61,826 bases of DNA from Bradyrhizobium sp. AUGA SZCCT0176 (GCF_018130145.1 NZ_JAFCMB010000030.1:1-61826), one strand, 5' to 3'; numbered from the stretch's first letter, positions 34,753-43,414 are shown. A program made the numbers and translations. The notes: generated by a model from the letters alone, not told the origin.

Positions 34753-35346
34753 TTATCCGGCGGCGTTGCGTTGTCTCTCGCGATAGCTGCGTGTTTTCAT
34801 CCGATTCCCGCACAGCGATGACATGCACCAGCGCCGCGTCGATGGTTTCGAGCGGTCGAAAAACACCCGGCGGCATTCGTCAGACGCGCACATTTTCAGC
34901 CGATCAAGCGTTCCATTTCTCGAGCCGTCATAGAGTTCTGCGACAATCGGCGACAGTCCTGCGAGCGCATCTTCGCGCGCCGCCCGCAGCACCATGCCGT
35001 CATCCCCTGCGGCCACGACCAGCGGAAAATATTTCAGCGCTTTGCTCAGCGCGCGAACTGCATCCTTGTTTCCGCGCCGCTCCAGCGGATCGCACTGCAG
35101 ATAGTCGCGCACCAACGTCCGCAGTTCGATCGCGGTTGCAAACATCGCCGGCGTGATCTTCGCGCTGGTCGGCGCCAGCCCGCGCTGCGACATCCACCTC
35201 GCGAGCTCCCGCGCGCTGATCAGTTCATCGCCTTGCGGATGCGGCACGCCGTGATGCGTGAAGTGCCTGACGTCGAGCGTATTGGCGAAATCATAGAGAT
35301 TGGCCAGCTCGTCCGGAACGCCGAACTTTTTTGATTCTCGCGACAT
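34753..35346 (-). CDS. CGNR zinc-finger regulator (ABATE domain)
   Basis: A 197-residue protein. The N-terminal ABATE-type part (about 1-140) begins FGVPDELANLYDFANTLDVR, and the C-terminal zinc finger has CASDECRRVFFDRS...RRWCMSSLCGNR, with the four cysteines and the CGNR signature. Such proteins are presumed DNA-binding regulators. It is divergent from an MFS gene, with a strong palindrome in the shared 98-bp gap, so it probably controls both. I chose the ATG at 35346. Confidence 0.85.
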   Translation of the reverse strand: MSRESKKFGVPDELANLYDFANTLDVRHFTHHGVPHPQGDELISARELARWMSQRGLAPTSAKITPAMFATAIELRTLVRDYLQCDPLERRGNKDAVRALSKALKYFPLVVAAGDDGMVLRAAREDALAGLSPIVAELYDGSRNGTLDRLKMCASDECRRVFFDRSKPSTRRWCMSSLCGNRMKTRSYRERQRNAAG

Positions 35347-35367
35347 CGACACCAGTAAAGCAGATTT

Positions 35368-35412
35368 ACCGGTTGACAACAAGAGACACCGGTATAATCA
35401 ATATACCGGTGT
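35368..35412. promoter_or_regulatory. Operator and promoter between CGNR regulator and MFS gene
   Basis: ACACCGGTATA (35386-35396) and TATACCGGTGT (35402-35412) form a perfect 11-base inverted repeat with a 5-base spacer. A further ACCGGT lies at 35368-35373. TTGACA (35373-35378) and TATAAT (35393-35398) overlap the array but are only 14 bases apart, so the exact promoter is uncertain. A bound regulator would block or control access to polymerase. Confidence 0.7.
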
Positions 35413-35444
35413 TCTACCCGCAACCGTTTCGAGAGGAACCCGCC

Positions 35445-36731
35445 ATGAGCCAAGACGCAACCTGGCCCCGTACGGGGATTTTCTACGGCTGGTTCGTCGT
35501 GGCCGCCGCATTCGCGGTGACCTTTGTCGGCTTCGGCTGCGCCTATACGTTCAGCGCGTTCCTGGAATCGCTGCAGCGCGATTTTGGCGCCTCGCGCGGC
35601 TCGGTCTCGCTGGTGTTTTCGCTCGCGGGCTTTCTCTATTTTGCCTTGGGCATCGTCAGTGGCCCCCTCGCCGACCGCTACGGCTCCCGCCGCCTCGCGC
35701 TGGCAGGCATGCTGCTGATCGGCCTCGGGCTCGCCGCGGCGGGTGCCGCACGCAATTTGCTCGAGGTCTATGCCGCTTACGGCCTCGGTGTCGGACTTGG
35801 CATCGGCTGCGCCTATGTGCCCGCGGTCGGCGCGGTGCAGCGGTGGTTCGTGCGACGGCGCGGCTTTGCCTCCGGTCTTGCCGTGAGCGGCATCGGCGTT
35901 GGCACACTGGTGATGCCGCCGCTGGCGACGCTCCTGATCGAGACGCTGGGGTGGCGCGGCGCTTACCTGGCGCTCGGCGCCATCGCCGCTATCGTTGGCG
36001 GCGGGATGGCGCTGCTGCTGGAGAACGATCCGCGCGCGCGCGGTCTCAACCCCGACGGCGATGCGGTCCTGCCGGGCGCCATCCCGGCGCAGGCGCAGGG
36101 CGCCACGGTCAGCGAGGCGATCCGCTCACCACACTTCGTTGCGCTTTATGCCGCCTGCCTGATCTGCTCGTTCGGCCTGTTCGTGCCGTTCGTGCACCTC
36201 GTTCCCTATGCCGGGGATCACGGCGTTGCGGCCTCCTCCGCGGTGCTGCTGCTCGGAATCATCGGCATCGGTTCTACCGCCGGCCGCTTCTTCCTCGGCG
36301 GGCTCGCCGACCGGATCGGCCGCCAAACCGCCCTGCTGCTGCTGTTCATCGGCATGGCGCTAGCTCTCGCAATCTGGTTGATCTCGACGAGTTTCTGGCA
36401 GCTTGCCGGATTCGCCTTCATCTACGGCATGATCTACGGCGCGTGGGTTGCGGTACTTCCGGCCGTTGTGATGGATCATTTCGGCGGGCGCCATGTCAGC
36501 GGCATCATCGGCATCCTCTACACCAGCGTCGCGTTCGGCACCCTGATCGGTCCCAGCACCGCCGGCTACGCATTCGATGTCACGGGCGATTATACGCTGC
36601 CGATCCTGGCCGGCGTCGCCGCCAACGTCATCGCCGCCGCCATCGTTGCGATCATGTTCCGCCACCCCACGCACCCCTCCGGAACTAGGCCCTGCCGAGG
36701 TTGTCATCGGCAGCATTCGCTACCTGGCTAA
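35445..36731 (+). CDS. MFS transporter (OFA/monocarboxylate-like)
   Basis: A 428-residue carrier with 12 membrane helices that starts GWFVVAAAFAVTFVGFGCAYTFSAF, typical of the oxalate/formate- and monocarboxylate-type MFS group; the helix 2-3 loop is GPLADRYGSRR and the second-half loop GGLADRIGRQ. GAGAGGAA lies 7 bases upstream of the ATG. Its divergent regulator and operator suggest induction by the carried acid, which is unknown. The stop codon falls inside a CCTGGcTAACG/CGTTAaCCAGG hairpin. Confidence 0.9.
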   Translation: MSQDATWPRTGIFYGWFVVAAAFAVTFVGFGCAYTFSAFLESLQRDFGASRGSVSLVFSLAGFLYFALGIVSGPLADRYGSRRLALAGMLLIGLGLAAAGAARNLLEVYAAYGLGVGLGIGCAYVPAVGAVQRWFVRRRGFASGLAVSGIGVGTLVMPPLATLLIETLGWRGAYLALGAIAAIVGGGMALLLENDPRARGLNPDGDAVLPGAIPAQAQGATVSEAIRSPHFVALYAACLICSFGLFVPFVHLVPYAGDHGVAASSAVLLLGIIGIGSTAGRFFLGGLADRIGRQTALLLLFIGMALALAIWLISTSFWQLAGFAFIYGMIYGAWVAVLPAVVMDHFGGRHVSGIIGILYTSVAFGTLIGPSTAGYAFDVTGDYTLPILAGVAANVIAAAIVAIMFRHPTHPSGTRPCRGCHRQHSLPG

Positions 36732-36747
36732 CGTTTCGTTAACCAGG
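36723..36747 (+). terminator. Hairpin at the end of the MFS gene
   Basis: The arms CCTGGCTAACG and CGTTAACCAGG pair with one mismatch around a TTT loop and span the TAA stop of the MFS gene. No U-run follows. It is a plausible RNA-stabilising or terminating hairpin before the GGDEF-EAL gene. Confidence 0.4.
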
Positions 36748-36846
36748 CTTGCTAACGTCAATTCCATCTCGGCGCGGTAGCAAAGTAACGGGCCGGAAGC
36801 ACGCAATACTGCTTTCGGGATTATTTCCTGGCAGCGATCTCGTTCA

Positions 36847-39570
36847 ATGGGTTCAATCAACACCGCCTCATTCAAGATCAAGCCCATCTTTCGCGGCGGT
36901 CCGATCCGATGGCTGATCCTGGGCGGCGTGCTGCTGATCGCCACGATCGCGATCGGCGCGACCATCATGGCCGGCAATTTCCGCGAACGCGCGCTGCGCA
37001 ACAGCGAACGCGAGCTGGAAAACACCGTGCTGCTGCTGGCCCGCCATTTCGACCAGCAACTCGAGGATTTGGAGGTGGTCCAGAAGGACCTGATCAGCTT
37101 CATCCGATCCAGCTTGATCACGACGACGGAACATTTCCGGCGCCGGATGTCGAGCGAGGAAATCCATCTGATGCTGAAGTCCAAGATCGAGGCGGTGTCC
37201 TATGTCGGCGGCGTCAACGTCTTCGACGTCGAGGGCAGACTGATCAATTCGTCGGTGGCCTGGCCCGCCCCGCCCGTCAACGTCGCGGACCGGGCCTATT
37301 TCAAGACCTTCAAGTCCGGGCCGGAATCGCCGACCGTGGTGATCGAGCCGGTCTACAGCCGTGTCACCGGCGTCTGGACCACAGTGATCGCGCGCAAGGT
37401 CACGGGGCCGAACGGCGAATTCCTCGGCGCCATCGGCCGCGGCATCGAACCCGCCAATTTCGAGAAATTCTTCGCTTCGGTGGCGCTCGGATCGGATGCC
37501 GCGATCGCCATGCACCACCGCGACGGCACGCTGCTCGCCCGTTATCCGCATGTCGCCGAGATGATCGGCAAGAACTTCAAGTCCGGCCCGGCCAGCCAGC
37601 GGCTTGTGTTCGAGCGCGCCAATACCACCTCCCGTCTGACCAGCCCGCTCGACGGCGAGCACCGGGTGATCTCCTCGCGCGCGCTGAGCAAATTTCCGAT
37701 CGTGATCGTCGCAGCGACGACCACCGCGGCGGCGCTGGCCGACTGGCGCGCGCAAATCTCCATCCTGATCGCGGTGGCCGGATTGTCCGTGCTGGCGATT
37801 GCCGTGCTGTTGTTCCTGGTGGTGCGCAAGCTCTTGCAGCAGCACCGCGCGTCGCGGCAGCGGCTGACGCTTGAAAAACAGCGGCTCGACACCGCCGTCA
37901 ACAACATGACGCAGGGCCTGCTGCTGTTCGATTCCTCGCAGCGCCTCGTGATCTGCAACCAGCGCTATCTCGACATGTACGGCCTGTCGGCCGAGATCGT
38001 GAAGCCGGGCTGCAGTTTCCGCGACGTGATCGCGCATCGAAAACAGACCGGATCGTTCACCGGCGACGTCGACCGGTACGTCGTGCGGGTTCTGCGCGAC
38101 GTCGGGCAACGCAACGCGATGATCATCACGACGCCCGACGGACGTTCGGTCCAGGTCGTCAACGAACCGCTGGCGGACGGCGGATGGGTGGCCACCCATG
38201 AAGACGTTACTGAACAGCGCCAGGCCGAGGAACGCATCACCCACCTCGCCCATTACGACGCGCTGACCGACCTGCCGAACCGCACCCTGTTCCACGAACA
38301 ACTCAAGCAGGAATTGCCTCACGTCGCGGCCGACCGGCAGCTTGCCGTGCTCTATATCGACATCGACGAGTTCAAGAGCATCAACGACTCGCTCGGACAC
38401 ATGATCGGCGACGAGTTGCTCAAATCCGTCGCGGTCAGCCTGCGTGCTTGCGTGCGCGAGACCGATTTCGTGGCAAGGCTCGGCGGCGACGAATTCGCCA
38501 TCGTGCAGACCGGGGTGACGGGCGCCGACGATGTCACCGAACTCACCCGCCGCATCTATGATGCGATCCGCGCTCCCTACGAATGCCTCGGCCATCAGGT
38601 GACCACCGACGCCTCGATCGGCATCGCGCTGGCGCCGCAGGACGGTTCCGACCTCGACCAGATCCTGAAGAACGCGGATCTGGCGATGTACGCCGCCAAG
38701 GCCGCCGGCCGCCGCACCCATCGTTTCTTCCAGCCGGAAATGGACGCCCAGGTGCGCGCCCGCCGCGTGCTGGAAATGGACCTGCGACAGGCCATCGTCG
38801 ATGGCGGCTTCGAGGTTTACTACCAGCCGTGTCTGGACCTGCGGGACGGCAGGATCACCGGCTGCGAAGCGCTGGTGCGCTGGCGCCATCCGGAGCGCGG
38901 CATCATCTCGCCGGCCGACTTCGTGCCGATCGCCGAAGAGACCGGCCTGATCAATCAGCTCGGCGAGTGGGTGCTGACCACGGCGTGCGCCGAGGCAGCG
39001 ACCTGGCCCGACGATGTCCGTCTTGCGGTCAACGTTTCGCCGGTACAGTTCAAGAGCGGCACGCTGGCGCTGAAGGTGATGGCAGCGCTTGGGGCGTCGG
39101 GCCTGGCCGCGGGCCGGCTGGAACTCGAGATCACCGAAGCGGTGCTGATCCGCGACGACGATGCGGCGCTTGCCATCCTGCACCAGCTTCGCGCCATCGG
39201 GATCAGGATAGCGCTCGACGATTTCGGGACCGGCTATTCCTCGCTGAGCTATCTGAAGCGCTTCCCGTTCGACAAGATCAAGATCGACCGCTGCTTCGTC
39301 ACCGATATCGGCGAGCCGGAAGGGTCGGCCAGCATCGTCGAGGCGGTGGTGAACATCGCCGCCGCGCGCCACATGACGACGACCGCGGAAGGAGTCGAGA
39401 CCGAGCAGCAGCGCGAATTGCTGCGCGCGCTCGGCTGTTCGGAGATGCAGGGCTATCTGTTCAGCCCGCCACGACCGGGCGCCGACATCAAGCCCCTGCT
39501 GCTCGCGCACCGGCCGATGCCTGCCGCCGCAAGCCCGGTGCGTTCCCGCAGGCGCAAGCCCGCCGCCTAG
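36847..39570 (+). CDS. Membrane GGDEF-EAL cyclic-di-GMP protein with Cache-like sensor
   Basis: A 907-residue signalling protein. The first membrane segment is at about 18-40, a periplasmic dCache-like sensor at about 42-300, the second membrane segment at about 300-328, a PAS-like domain at about 345-455, GGDEF at about 463-625 and EAL at about 645-895. The diguanylate cyclase signature G546-G547-D548-E549-F550 is intact and E674-A-L676 begins the phosphodiesterase site; the downstream DDFGTGYSSL loop is also present. Both activities are therefore possible. Ligand and direction of control are unknown. Confidence 0.93.
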   Translation: MGSINTASFKIKPIFRGGPIRWLILGGVLLIATIAIGATIMAGNFRERALRNSERELENTVLLLARHFDQQLEDLEVVQKDLISFIRSSLITTTEHFRRRMSSEEIHLMLKSKIEAVSYVGGVNVFDVEGRLINSSVAWPAPPVNVADRAYFKTFKSGPESPTVVIEPVYSRVTGVWTTVIARKVTGPNGEFLGAIGRGIEPANFEKFFASVALGSDAAIAMHHRDGTLLARYPHVAEMIGKNFKSGPASQRLVFERANTTSRLTSPLDGEHRVISSRALSKFPIVIVAATTTAAALADWRAQISILIAVAGLSVLAIAVLLFLVVRKLLQQHRASRQRLTLEKQRLDTAVNNMTQGLLLFDSSQRLVICNQRYLDMYGLSAEIVKPGCSFRDVIAHRKQTGSFTGDVDRYVVRVLRDVGQRNAMIITTPDGRSVQVVNEPLADGGWVATHEDVTEQRQAEERITHLAHYDALTDLPNRTLFHEQLKQELPHVAADRQLAVLYIDIDEFKSINDSLGHMIGDELLKSVAVSLRACVRETDFVARLGGDEFAIVQTGVTGADDVTELTRRIYDAIRAPYECLGHQVTTDASIGIALAPQDGSDLDQILKNADLAMYAAKAAGRRTHRFFQPEMDAQVRARRVLEMDLRQAIVDGGFEVYYQPCLDLRDGRITGCEALVRWRHPERGIISPADFVPIAEETGLINQLGEWVLTTACAEAATWPDDVRLAVNVSPVQFKSGTLALKVMAALGASGLAAGRLELEITEAVLIRDDDAALAILHQLRAIGIRIALDDFGTGYSSLSYLKRFPFDKIKIDRCFVTDIGEPEGSASIVEAVVNIAAARHMTTTAEGVETEQQRELLRALGCSEMQGYLFSPPRPGADIKPLLLAHRPMPAAASPVRSRRRKPAA

Positions 39571-39580
39571 AGCGAGCGCG

Positions 39581-40924
39581 CTAGTTCGGCACCGCCCGCT
39601 TCGACGCCGCAACCGCCGGGGCATTGGCGTTGACCGTGACGCCGCGCAGCAGATTGAAGGCGGCACCGAGCGCCTTGTCGTCCTTTTCGGACGGCGGCAC
39701 GTAGGATTGCGAACCGGTCTGCTCGGCGCCGTCGGCCGCCAGGTGGCCGCGCATCGACGCTTCGCCCTTCAGCTCGGCACGGCTCTTCAACTCGTCCGGC
39801 ACGTCCTGCAGCACCTCGATGTCAGGCGTGACACCCTGGGCCTGGATCGATTTTCCGGACGGCGTGAAATAGCGCGCGGTCGTCAATGCCAGCGCGCCGT
39901 TGGACTTGCCGAGCGGGATAATCGTCTGCACCGAGCCCTTGCCGAACGAACGCGTGCCGATGATGGTGGCGCGCTTGTGGTCGCGCAAGGCGCCGGCCAC
40001 GATCTCGGACGCCGATGCCGATCCGCCGTTGATCAGCACGACGAGCGGCTTGCCTTTGGTCAGATCGCCGCCGCGCGCGACGAAACGCTGGGTTTCCTCC
40101 GGCGTCCGGCCACGGGTCGAGACCACCTCGCCCCGCCCCATGAAGGCGCTCGACACCGACACCGCCTGATCGAGCAAGCCGCCCGGATTGTTGCGCAGAT
40201 CGATGACGTAGCCGACGAGCTTGTCGGACGGGATCGTCTTTGAGATATCCGCGATCGCCTTGCGCAGGCCGTCGGTGGTCTGCTCGTTGAAGCTGGTAAT
40301 CCTGACATAGCCGATATCGCCGCCCTCGGTGCGGAAGCGCACCGGCCGCACCCGGATGATTTCGCGGACGATCGCGACCTCGACCGGCGTGTCCGCGCCC
40401 TTGCGAACGATCTTCAGGCGGATCTTGCTGTTGGCCGGCCCCTTCATCTTGCTGACGGCCTGGTCGAGCGTCATGCCCTGAATGGAATCATCGTCGATTT
40501 GCGTGATCAGGTCGCCCGACATGATGCCGGCCTTGGCGGCGGGCGTGTCGTCGATCGGCGCCACCACCTTGACGAGGCCGTCATCCATCGTGACCTCGAT
40601 GCCGAGCCCGCCAAATTCGCCATGCGTGGTCTCCTGCATGTCGTTCCAGCCCTTCGCATTCATGTAGCGCGAATGCGGATCGAGCGAGGAGATCATGCCG
40701 TTGATGGCGCCCTCCATCAGCTTGGAATCGTCGGGCTTCTCGACATAGCTGGCGCGAATGCGCTCGAACACGTCACCGAACAGATTGAGCTGCGAATAGG
40801 TGCCGTCGGTGCGGGCCGCAGCCTTGGCGGCCGCAACCAGATGCGTCCCCTGCGGTCCGGCGACCAGAAAGGTCAAACAGGCGCCGGTGACCGTGCCGAG
40901 GAGAAAGGTGAGATTCCTGCGCAT
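39581..40924 (-). CDS. S41 family carboxy-terminal processing protease (CtpA-like)
   Basis: A 447-residue periplasmic protease with a signal anchor (1-25), a PDZ domain at about 88-170 (FGGLGIEVTMDDGLVKVVAPIDDTPA) and an S41 catalytic core. The nucleophile serine is in NGGSASASEIVAGAL and the lysine in RSFGKGSVQT. It trims C-termini of envelope proteins. It converges with the GGDEF-EAL gene (10-base gap). Confidence 0.95.
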   Translation of the reverse strand: MRRNLTFLLGTVTGACLTFLVAGPQGTHLVAAAKAAARTDGTYSQLNLFGDVFERIRASYVEKPDDSKLMEGAINGMISSLDPHSRYMNAKGWNDMQETTHGEFGGLGIEVTMDDGLVKVVAPIDDTPAAKAGIMSGDLITQIDDDSIQGMTLDQAVSKMKGPANSKIRLKIVRKGADTPVEVAIVREIIRVRPVRFRTEGGDIGYVRITSFNEQTTDGLRKAIADISKTIPSDKLVGYVIDLRNNPGGLLDQAVSVSSAFMGRGEVVSTRGRTPEETQRFVARGGDLTKGKPLVVLINGGSASASEIVAGALRDHKRATIIGTRSFGKGSVQTIIPLGKSNGALALTTARYFTPSGKSIQAQGVTPDIEVLQDVPDELKSRAELKGEASMRGHLAADGAEQTGSQSYVPPSEKDDKALGAAFNLLRGVTVNANAPAVAASKRAVPN

Positions 40925-41111
40925 TTGCGATCCTTCTCGCTATCATCAGCCAAATTCAGGTGAATCGGCGTCCCGGGCTCCGGCGCGGTCAACCAACAAC
41001 GGCTTTTTGGTCGGATCAAGGCGGTTTCGGTCCGGGCCATTACGGGTTTGTTAAGTATGGGGTTTTGGCCGGATTGGACTGTTTTTGGGGGCATATGGCA
41101 CCCTGTGAATC

Positions 41112-41249
41112 GTCGTCCCGGCGAACGCAGATGCGCAATTGCGCATCGGGGGACCCATACCGCGTGATCTCTCTATGAAACTCGGTAGCAGAGACCTTCC
41201 GCAAAACTACTCCCTGGGGTTATGGGTCCCGGCGCAAGGCCGGGACGAC
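41112..41249. repeat. Palindromic dispersed repeat, family A, second copy
   Basis: The arms GTCGTCCCGG and CCGGGACGAC and inner arms GGGACCCATA and TATGGGTCCC match the copy at 4661-4806; the centre differs in sequence and length. Confidence 0.8.
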
Positions 41250-41279
41250 GCAGATATAGTTTCGCATTCTCGCGGCGCA

Positions 41280-41785
41280 TTGCGCCCGAGGTTTGCAGGA
41301 AATCTTCTCGCCCTCTCAATTCAGAGGGCGCAGGGAATGCCGGATGCGCGCTGCACCCGCGGTCTCATGTGCGATTGTGCATAAGAATGCTGCACATGAG
41401 CATACAGGGCAGCGGAGAACATCCGACATTCCCTGCGCAGTGGCTTTACGGCTTATAGCGTGCTCTCCCCGGTGAGACGGCCTCTATTGCCACCGTCACC
41501 CCTCGGAAGCGTTAGCTTCTTCAGAGCTTGACGCCGTTACGGGCGCCAGGACCACACGCCTTCACCGTACGCATCAGCCGCGACCGTCAATCGCAACGTC
41601 AACGTCCACCGCATCCCCGCCCCTCGTCATGACGACGGCCGACGCCCCTCTGAGTGGGACGGGATGGCTATTGATGTGCAGGTGATTTGGGGTGGAAGGG
41701 AAGTGAAATATTTTTGATTTTCGGAAATTTTGGACTTGACGCGATTTCCGCAAACCAGAAGTGATTTGCCCGACGGGCTAGATGT
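41280..41785. repeat. Long dispersed repeat (full copy)
   Basis: About 500 bp. The distal 200 bp match the start of the window (1-205) with moderate divergence, so the element occurs at least twice here. It includes inverted arms AGGGAATGCCGGATG and CATCCGACATTCCCT (with mismatches) near 41331-41435. It carries no transposase. Its copy number in the genome would show whether it is a mobile non-coding element. Confidence 0.65.
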
Positions 41786-41796
41786 AGTGGGCCCGT

Positions 41797-41872
41797 AGCC
41801 CGGATGAGCGGAGCGATATCCGGGTCCGCCTCGCACGGATCCCGCATATCGCTTCGCTCATGCGGCTACCCG
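41797..41872. repeat. Palindromic dispersed repeat, family E (CCCGGATGAGC...)
   Basis: GTAGCCCGGATGAGCGGAGC with ATCCGGG forms one hairpin, and CCCGCATATCGCT with the following CTCATGCGGCTAC closes the element. A shorter relative lies at about 42209-42286. Confidence 0.7.
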
Positions 41873-41892
41873 ATCACGGCGAATGCGCGCAC

Positions 41893-42179
41893 CTAGGTGC
41901 AGCCATCGACAAGCACCAGTTTGCTCGTGGTCGTAGCGTGGCGCACCTCGAACAGGCCCCGAATGTCGGGGTCGCCCAGAAAGGCTTCCGCCTTTGCGCG
42001 TTCCGGAAATTCGCGGATGACCATGCGTTCGGCCAATCCCCTTCGACGGTCGTCGGTTGAACCCCTTGAACGAGGTACTTTCCGGAATGCCTCGCGATAA
42101 ACGCAGGGATTTCCGCTATGTACTTTCTGAAACCACCGAAGTCGTTCACCGAGACATCGAGTACCAAATAGGCTTTCAT
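41893..42179 (-). pseudogene. DUF1330 family gene with a one-base frameshift
   Basis: From the ATG at 42179 the frame reads MKAYLVLDVSVNDFGGFRKYI... YLVQGVQPTTVEGDWP, typical of DUF1330 (dimeric alpha-beta barrel). At about 42029-42034 the frame breaks: the next frame continues ERMVIREFPERAKAEAFLGD and DIRGLFEVRHATTTSKLVLVDGCT to a stop at 41893, which completes the family pattern. A lost G in a CCGG run (now CCG) explains the shift. It is either a young pseudogene or a sequencing error; function unknown in any case. Confidence 0.8.
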
Positions 42180-42208
42180 TTCCGACCTCACACCAACATC
42201 AGCAACCC

Positions 42209-42286
42209 GGCCCGGATGAGCAAGCCAACATCCGGGTTTTGTTTTTCACGGCTCCCGCATATCGCTAAGCTCATGCGGGCTACTCG
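42209..42286. repeat. Palindromic dispersed repeat, family E, second copy
   Basis: CCCGGATGAGC with ATCCGGG and CCCGCATATCGCTAAGCTCATGCGGG form two hairpins similar to 41797-41872. It lies directly upstream of the broken DUF1330 gene. Confidence 0.65.
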
Positions 42287-42352
42287 CTTGCTGCGACATT
42301 CGAGCGTTTGACGGGGCTGACAAGCGTTGGATCGAGCACACGCCTGGTATGT

Positions 42353-42592
42353 TCACTGGTATGATGCGCAAGTGCTGCCCTGCCACCGCACACACCTGCG
42401 GACAGCCCGGCGGGTCTGGCGGACGGTCGTCCGTGCCACGCATACGCCGCCGACTCTCGTTCTACCTGGCCCGCAGCCGACGGCAACTCGCGTTACCATA
42501 TCGTCTACCTGGGGAGGCGGCGCAGGTGTCATGGCTTGTACAGATGTTGCAACGAGCAAGGCGAAGCCGGCCATAGCGATCAATCTGAACAT
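42353..42592 (-). CDS. Small exported Cys/Arg-rich protein
   Basis: A 79-residue protein with a signal peptide (1-20, cleavage near VQA) and a mature part with VGCGPGRTRVGGVCVARTTVRQTRRAVRRC and one more cysteine near the end; four cysteines could make two disulfides. The arginine-rich core is very basic. AAGGGAGAA lies upstream of the ATG. I recall similar short proteins in Bradyrhizobium annotated as hypothetical; no function is known to me. Confidence 0.7.
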   Translation of the reverse strand: MFRLIAMAGFALLVATSVQAMTPAPPPQVDDMVTRVAVGCGPGRTRVGGVCVARTTVRQTRRAVRRCVRWQGSTCASYQ

Positions 42593-42658
42593 TGTTGTTC
42601 TCCCTTAGGTCCATGAATATACCGAGGCGGCTTTGGGCCGCCCCTGCGTTCCGGAAAC

Positions 42659-43192
42659 TCATTGGCAGACGTGCATGAGGCCGTCATCGAGCTTGACCAT
42701 GGTACCGGGCGTGCAGCTGATCGCGTTGCGGGCTGCGTAGTCAGACCATCCGCTGTAGCCATACCAGGGGCCACCCGCGTAATAGGCGCCCACTGCATAG
42801 TGAGGTCGGGGGCTTATTGGGCCGCTCGCGGCGTAGCCGCCCACGTAGGCTGCGCGGGCTCCCCGAACCGTCTCATTGTAATATGGACGGCCCGCGTAGT
42901 ATCCGGCACCGACCGCTGCTGCGGTACCGACCGCTGCTGCGGTACCGACAGCTGCTGCGGTGCCGACAGCTGCTGCGGTGCCGACAGCTGCAGCAGTGCC
43001 GATTGCAGCGCGCCTGTACTGCCGTCGTGCAACGCCGGCAACGCTAACGGGAGTTAGCGGGCGACCGACGCGTGCTTCAGCGCTCTCGATTGATAGCGCG
43101 ATGCCGCTCTGCGCTGACCAGCCGAGCGAAAACAGCGCCGCGAACGCAAATGCGGGAGCACTAACAGCAATGTTTTTCGCGATCCGTTTCAT
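42659..43192 (-). CDS. Exported protein with (GTAAAV)5 repeat, Gly/Tyr-rich
   Basis: A 177-residue protein. The signal peptide lies at about 1-30, then five 6-residue GTAAAV units, then a Gly/Ala/Tyr-rich region (YYAGRPYYN, YVGGYAASG, AYYAGGPWYGYSGW), and a C-terminal ISCTPGTMVKLDDGLMHVC with two cysteines. GGAGAAG before the ATG at 43192 decides this start. The hydrophobic repeat could insert in a membrane or self-assemble; this is inference. An FNR/FixK-type box is 66 bases upstream of the ATG. Confidence 0.7.
   Translation of the reverse strand: MKRIAKNIAVSAPAFAFAALFSLGWSAQSGIALSIESAEARVGRPLTPVSVAGVARRQYRRAAIGTAAAVGTAAAVGTAAAVGTAAAVGTAAAVGAGYYAGRPYYNETVRGARAAYVGGYAASGPISPRPHYAVGAYYAGGPWYGYSGWSDYAARNAISCTPGTMVKLDDGLMHVCQ
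42911..43000 (-). repeat. Five 18-bp tandem repeats encoding GTAAAV
   Basis: Units begin at 42911, 42929, 42947, 42965 and 42983, each close to GACCGCTGCTGCGGTACC on the plus strand, with one or two silent changes. Each unit is itself nearly palindromic (GCTGCTGC...GCAGC), so slippage or recombination could change the number of units. Confidence 0.9.
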
Positions 43193-43258
43193 GGTCTTCT
43201 CCATTGTGCATGGAACACGATAGCAAATGCATATCGTTGCGTTTCGGAGCGCCCGATC

Positions 43259-43272
43259 TTGATTCAGATCAA
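43259..43272. promoter_or_regulatory. FNR/FixK-type box
   Basis: TTGATTCAGATCAA, a perfect TTGAT-N4-ATCAA palindrome. It lies 66 bases from the ATG of the GTAAAV-repeat gene (minus strand) and 142 from the small gene at 43415 (plus strand). Confidence 0.65.
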
Positions 43273-43414
43273 AGGTATTGGAACGGCAATGACTTCGGAT
43301 TTTCCGTCAATCAGCGTCAATTGCCCGTGGGGACATTGACCATTGGGACAATAGTCCGGGCGGCGCGTTTGTCGTAAACATGTGACAATGATTTCTCCCT
43401 CAGGCAGGGGACCA

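Larger units (their letters stand above)
40925..41892. other. Gene-free 1-kb stretch built of dispersed repeats
   Basis: No supported gene lies here. In order it holds a family A palindrome (41112-41249), a long low-information repeat (about 41280-41785) and the start of a family E palindrome (about 41797-41873). Short frames in the long repeat encode peptides like GRRECRMRAAPAVSC, which I regard as spurious translations of the repeat. Confidence 0.7.

Noticed and set aside
35373..35398. TTGACA and TATAAT as a normal sigma-70 promoter
   Set aside because: Spacing is only 14 bases; kept as part of the operator description but not called as a defined promoter.
36868..39666. 932-codon open frame antisense to the GGDEF-EAL gene
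   Set aside because: High-GC shadow: rich in Arg/His/Gly/Asp with no domain, while the plus strand carries complete sensor, GGDEF and EAL motifs.
41222..41475. Several 60-80 codon frames such as GRRECRMRAAPAVSC
   Set aside because: They lie in a dispersed non-coding repeat; I regard such frames as common false annotations in this group.
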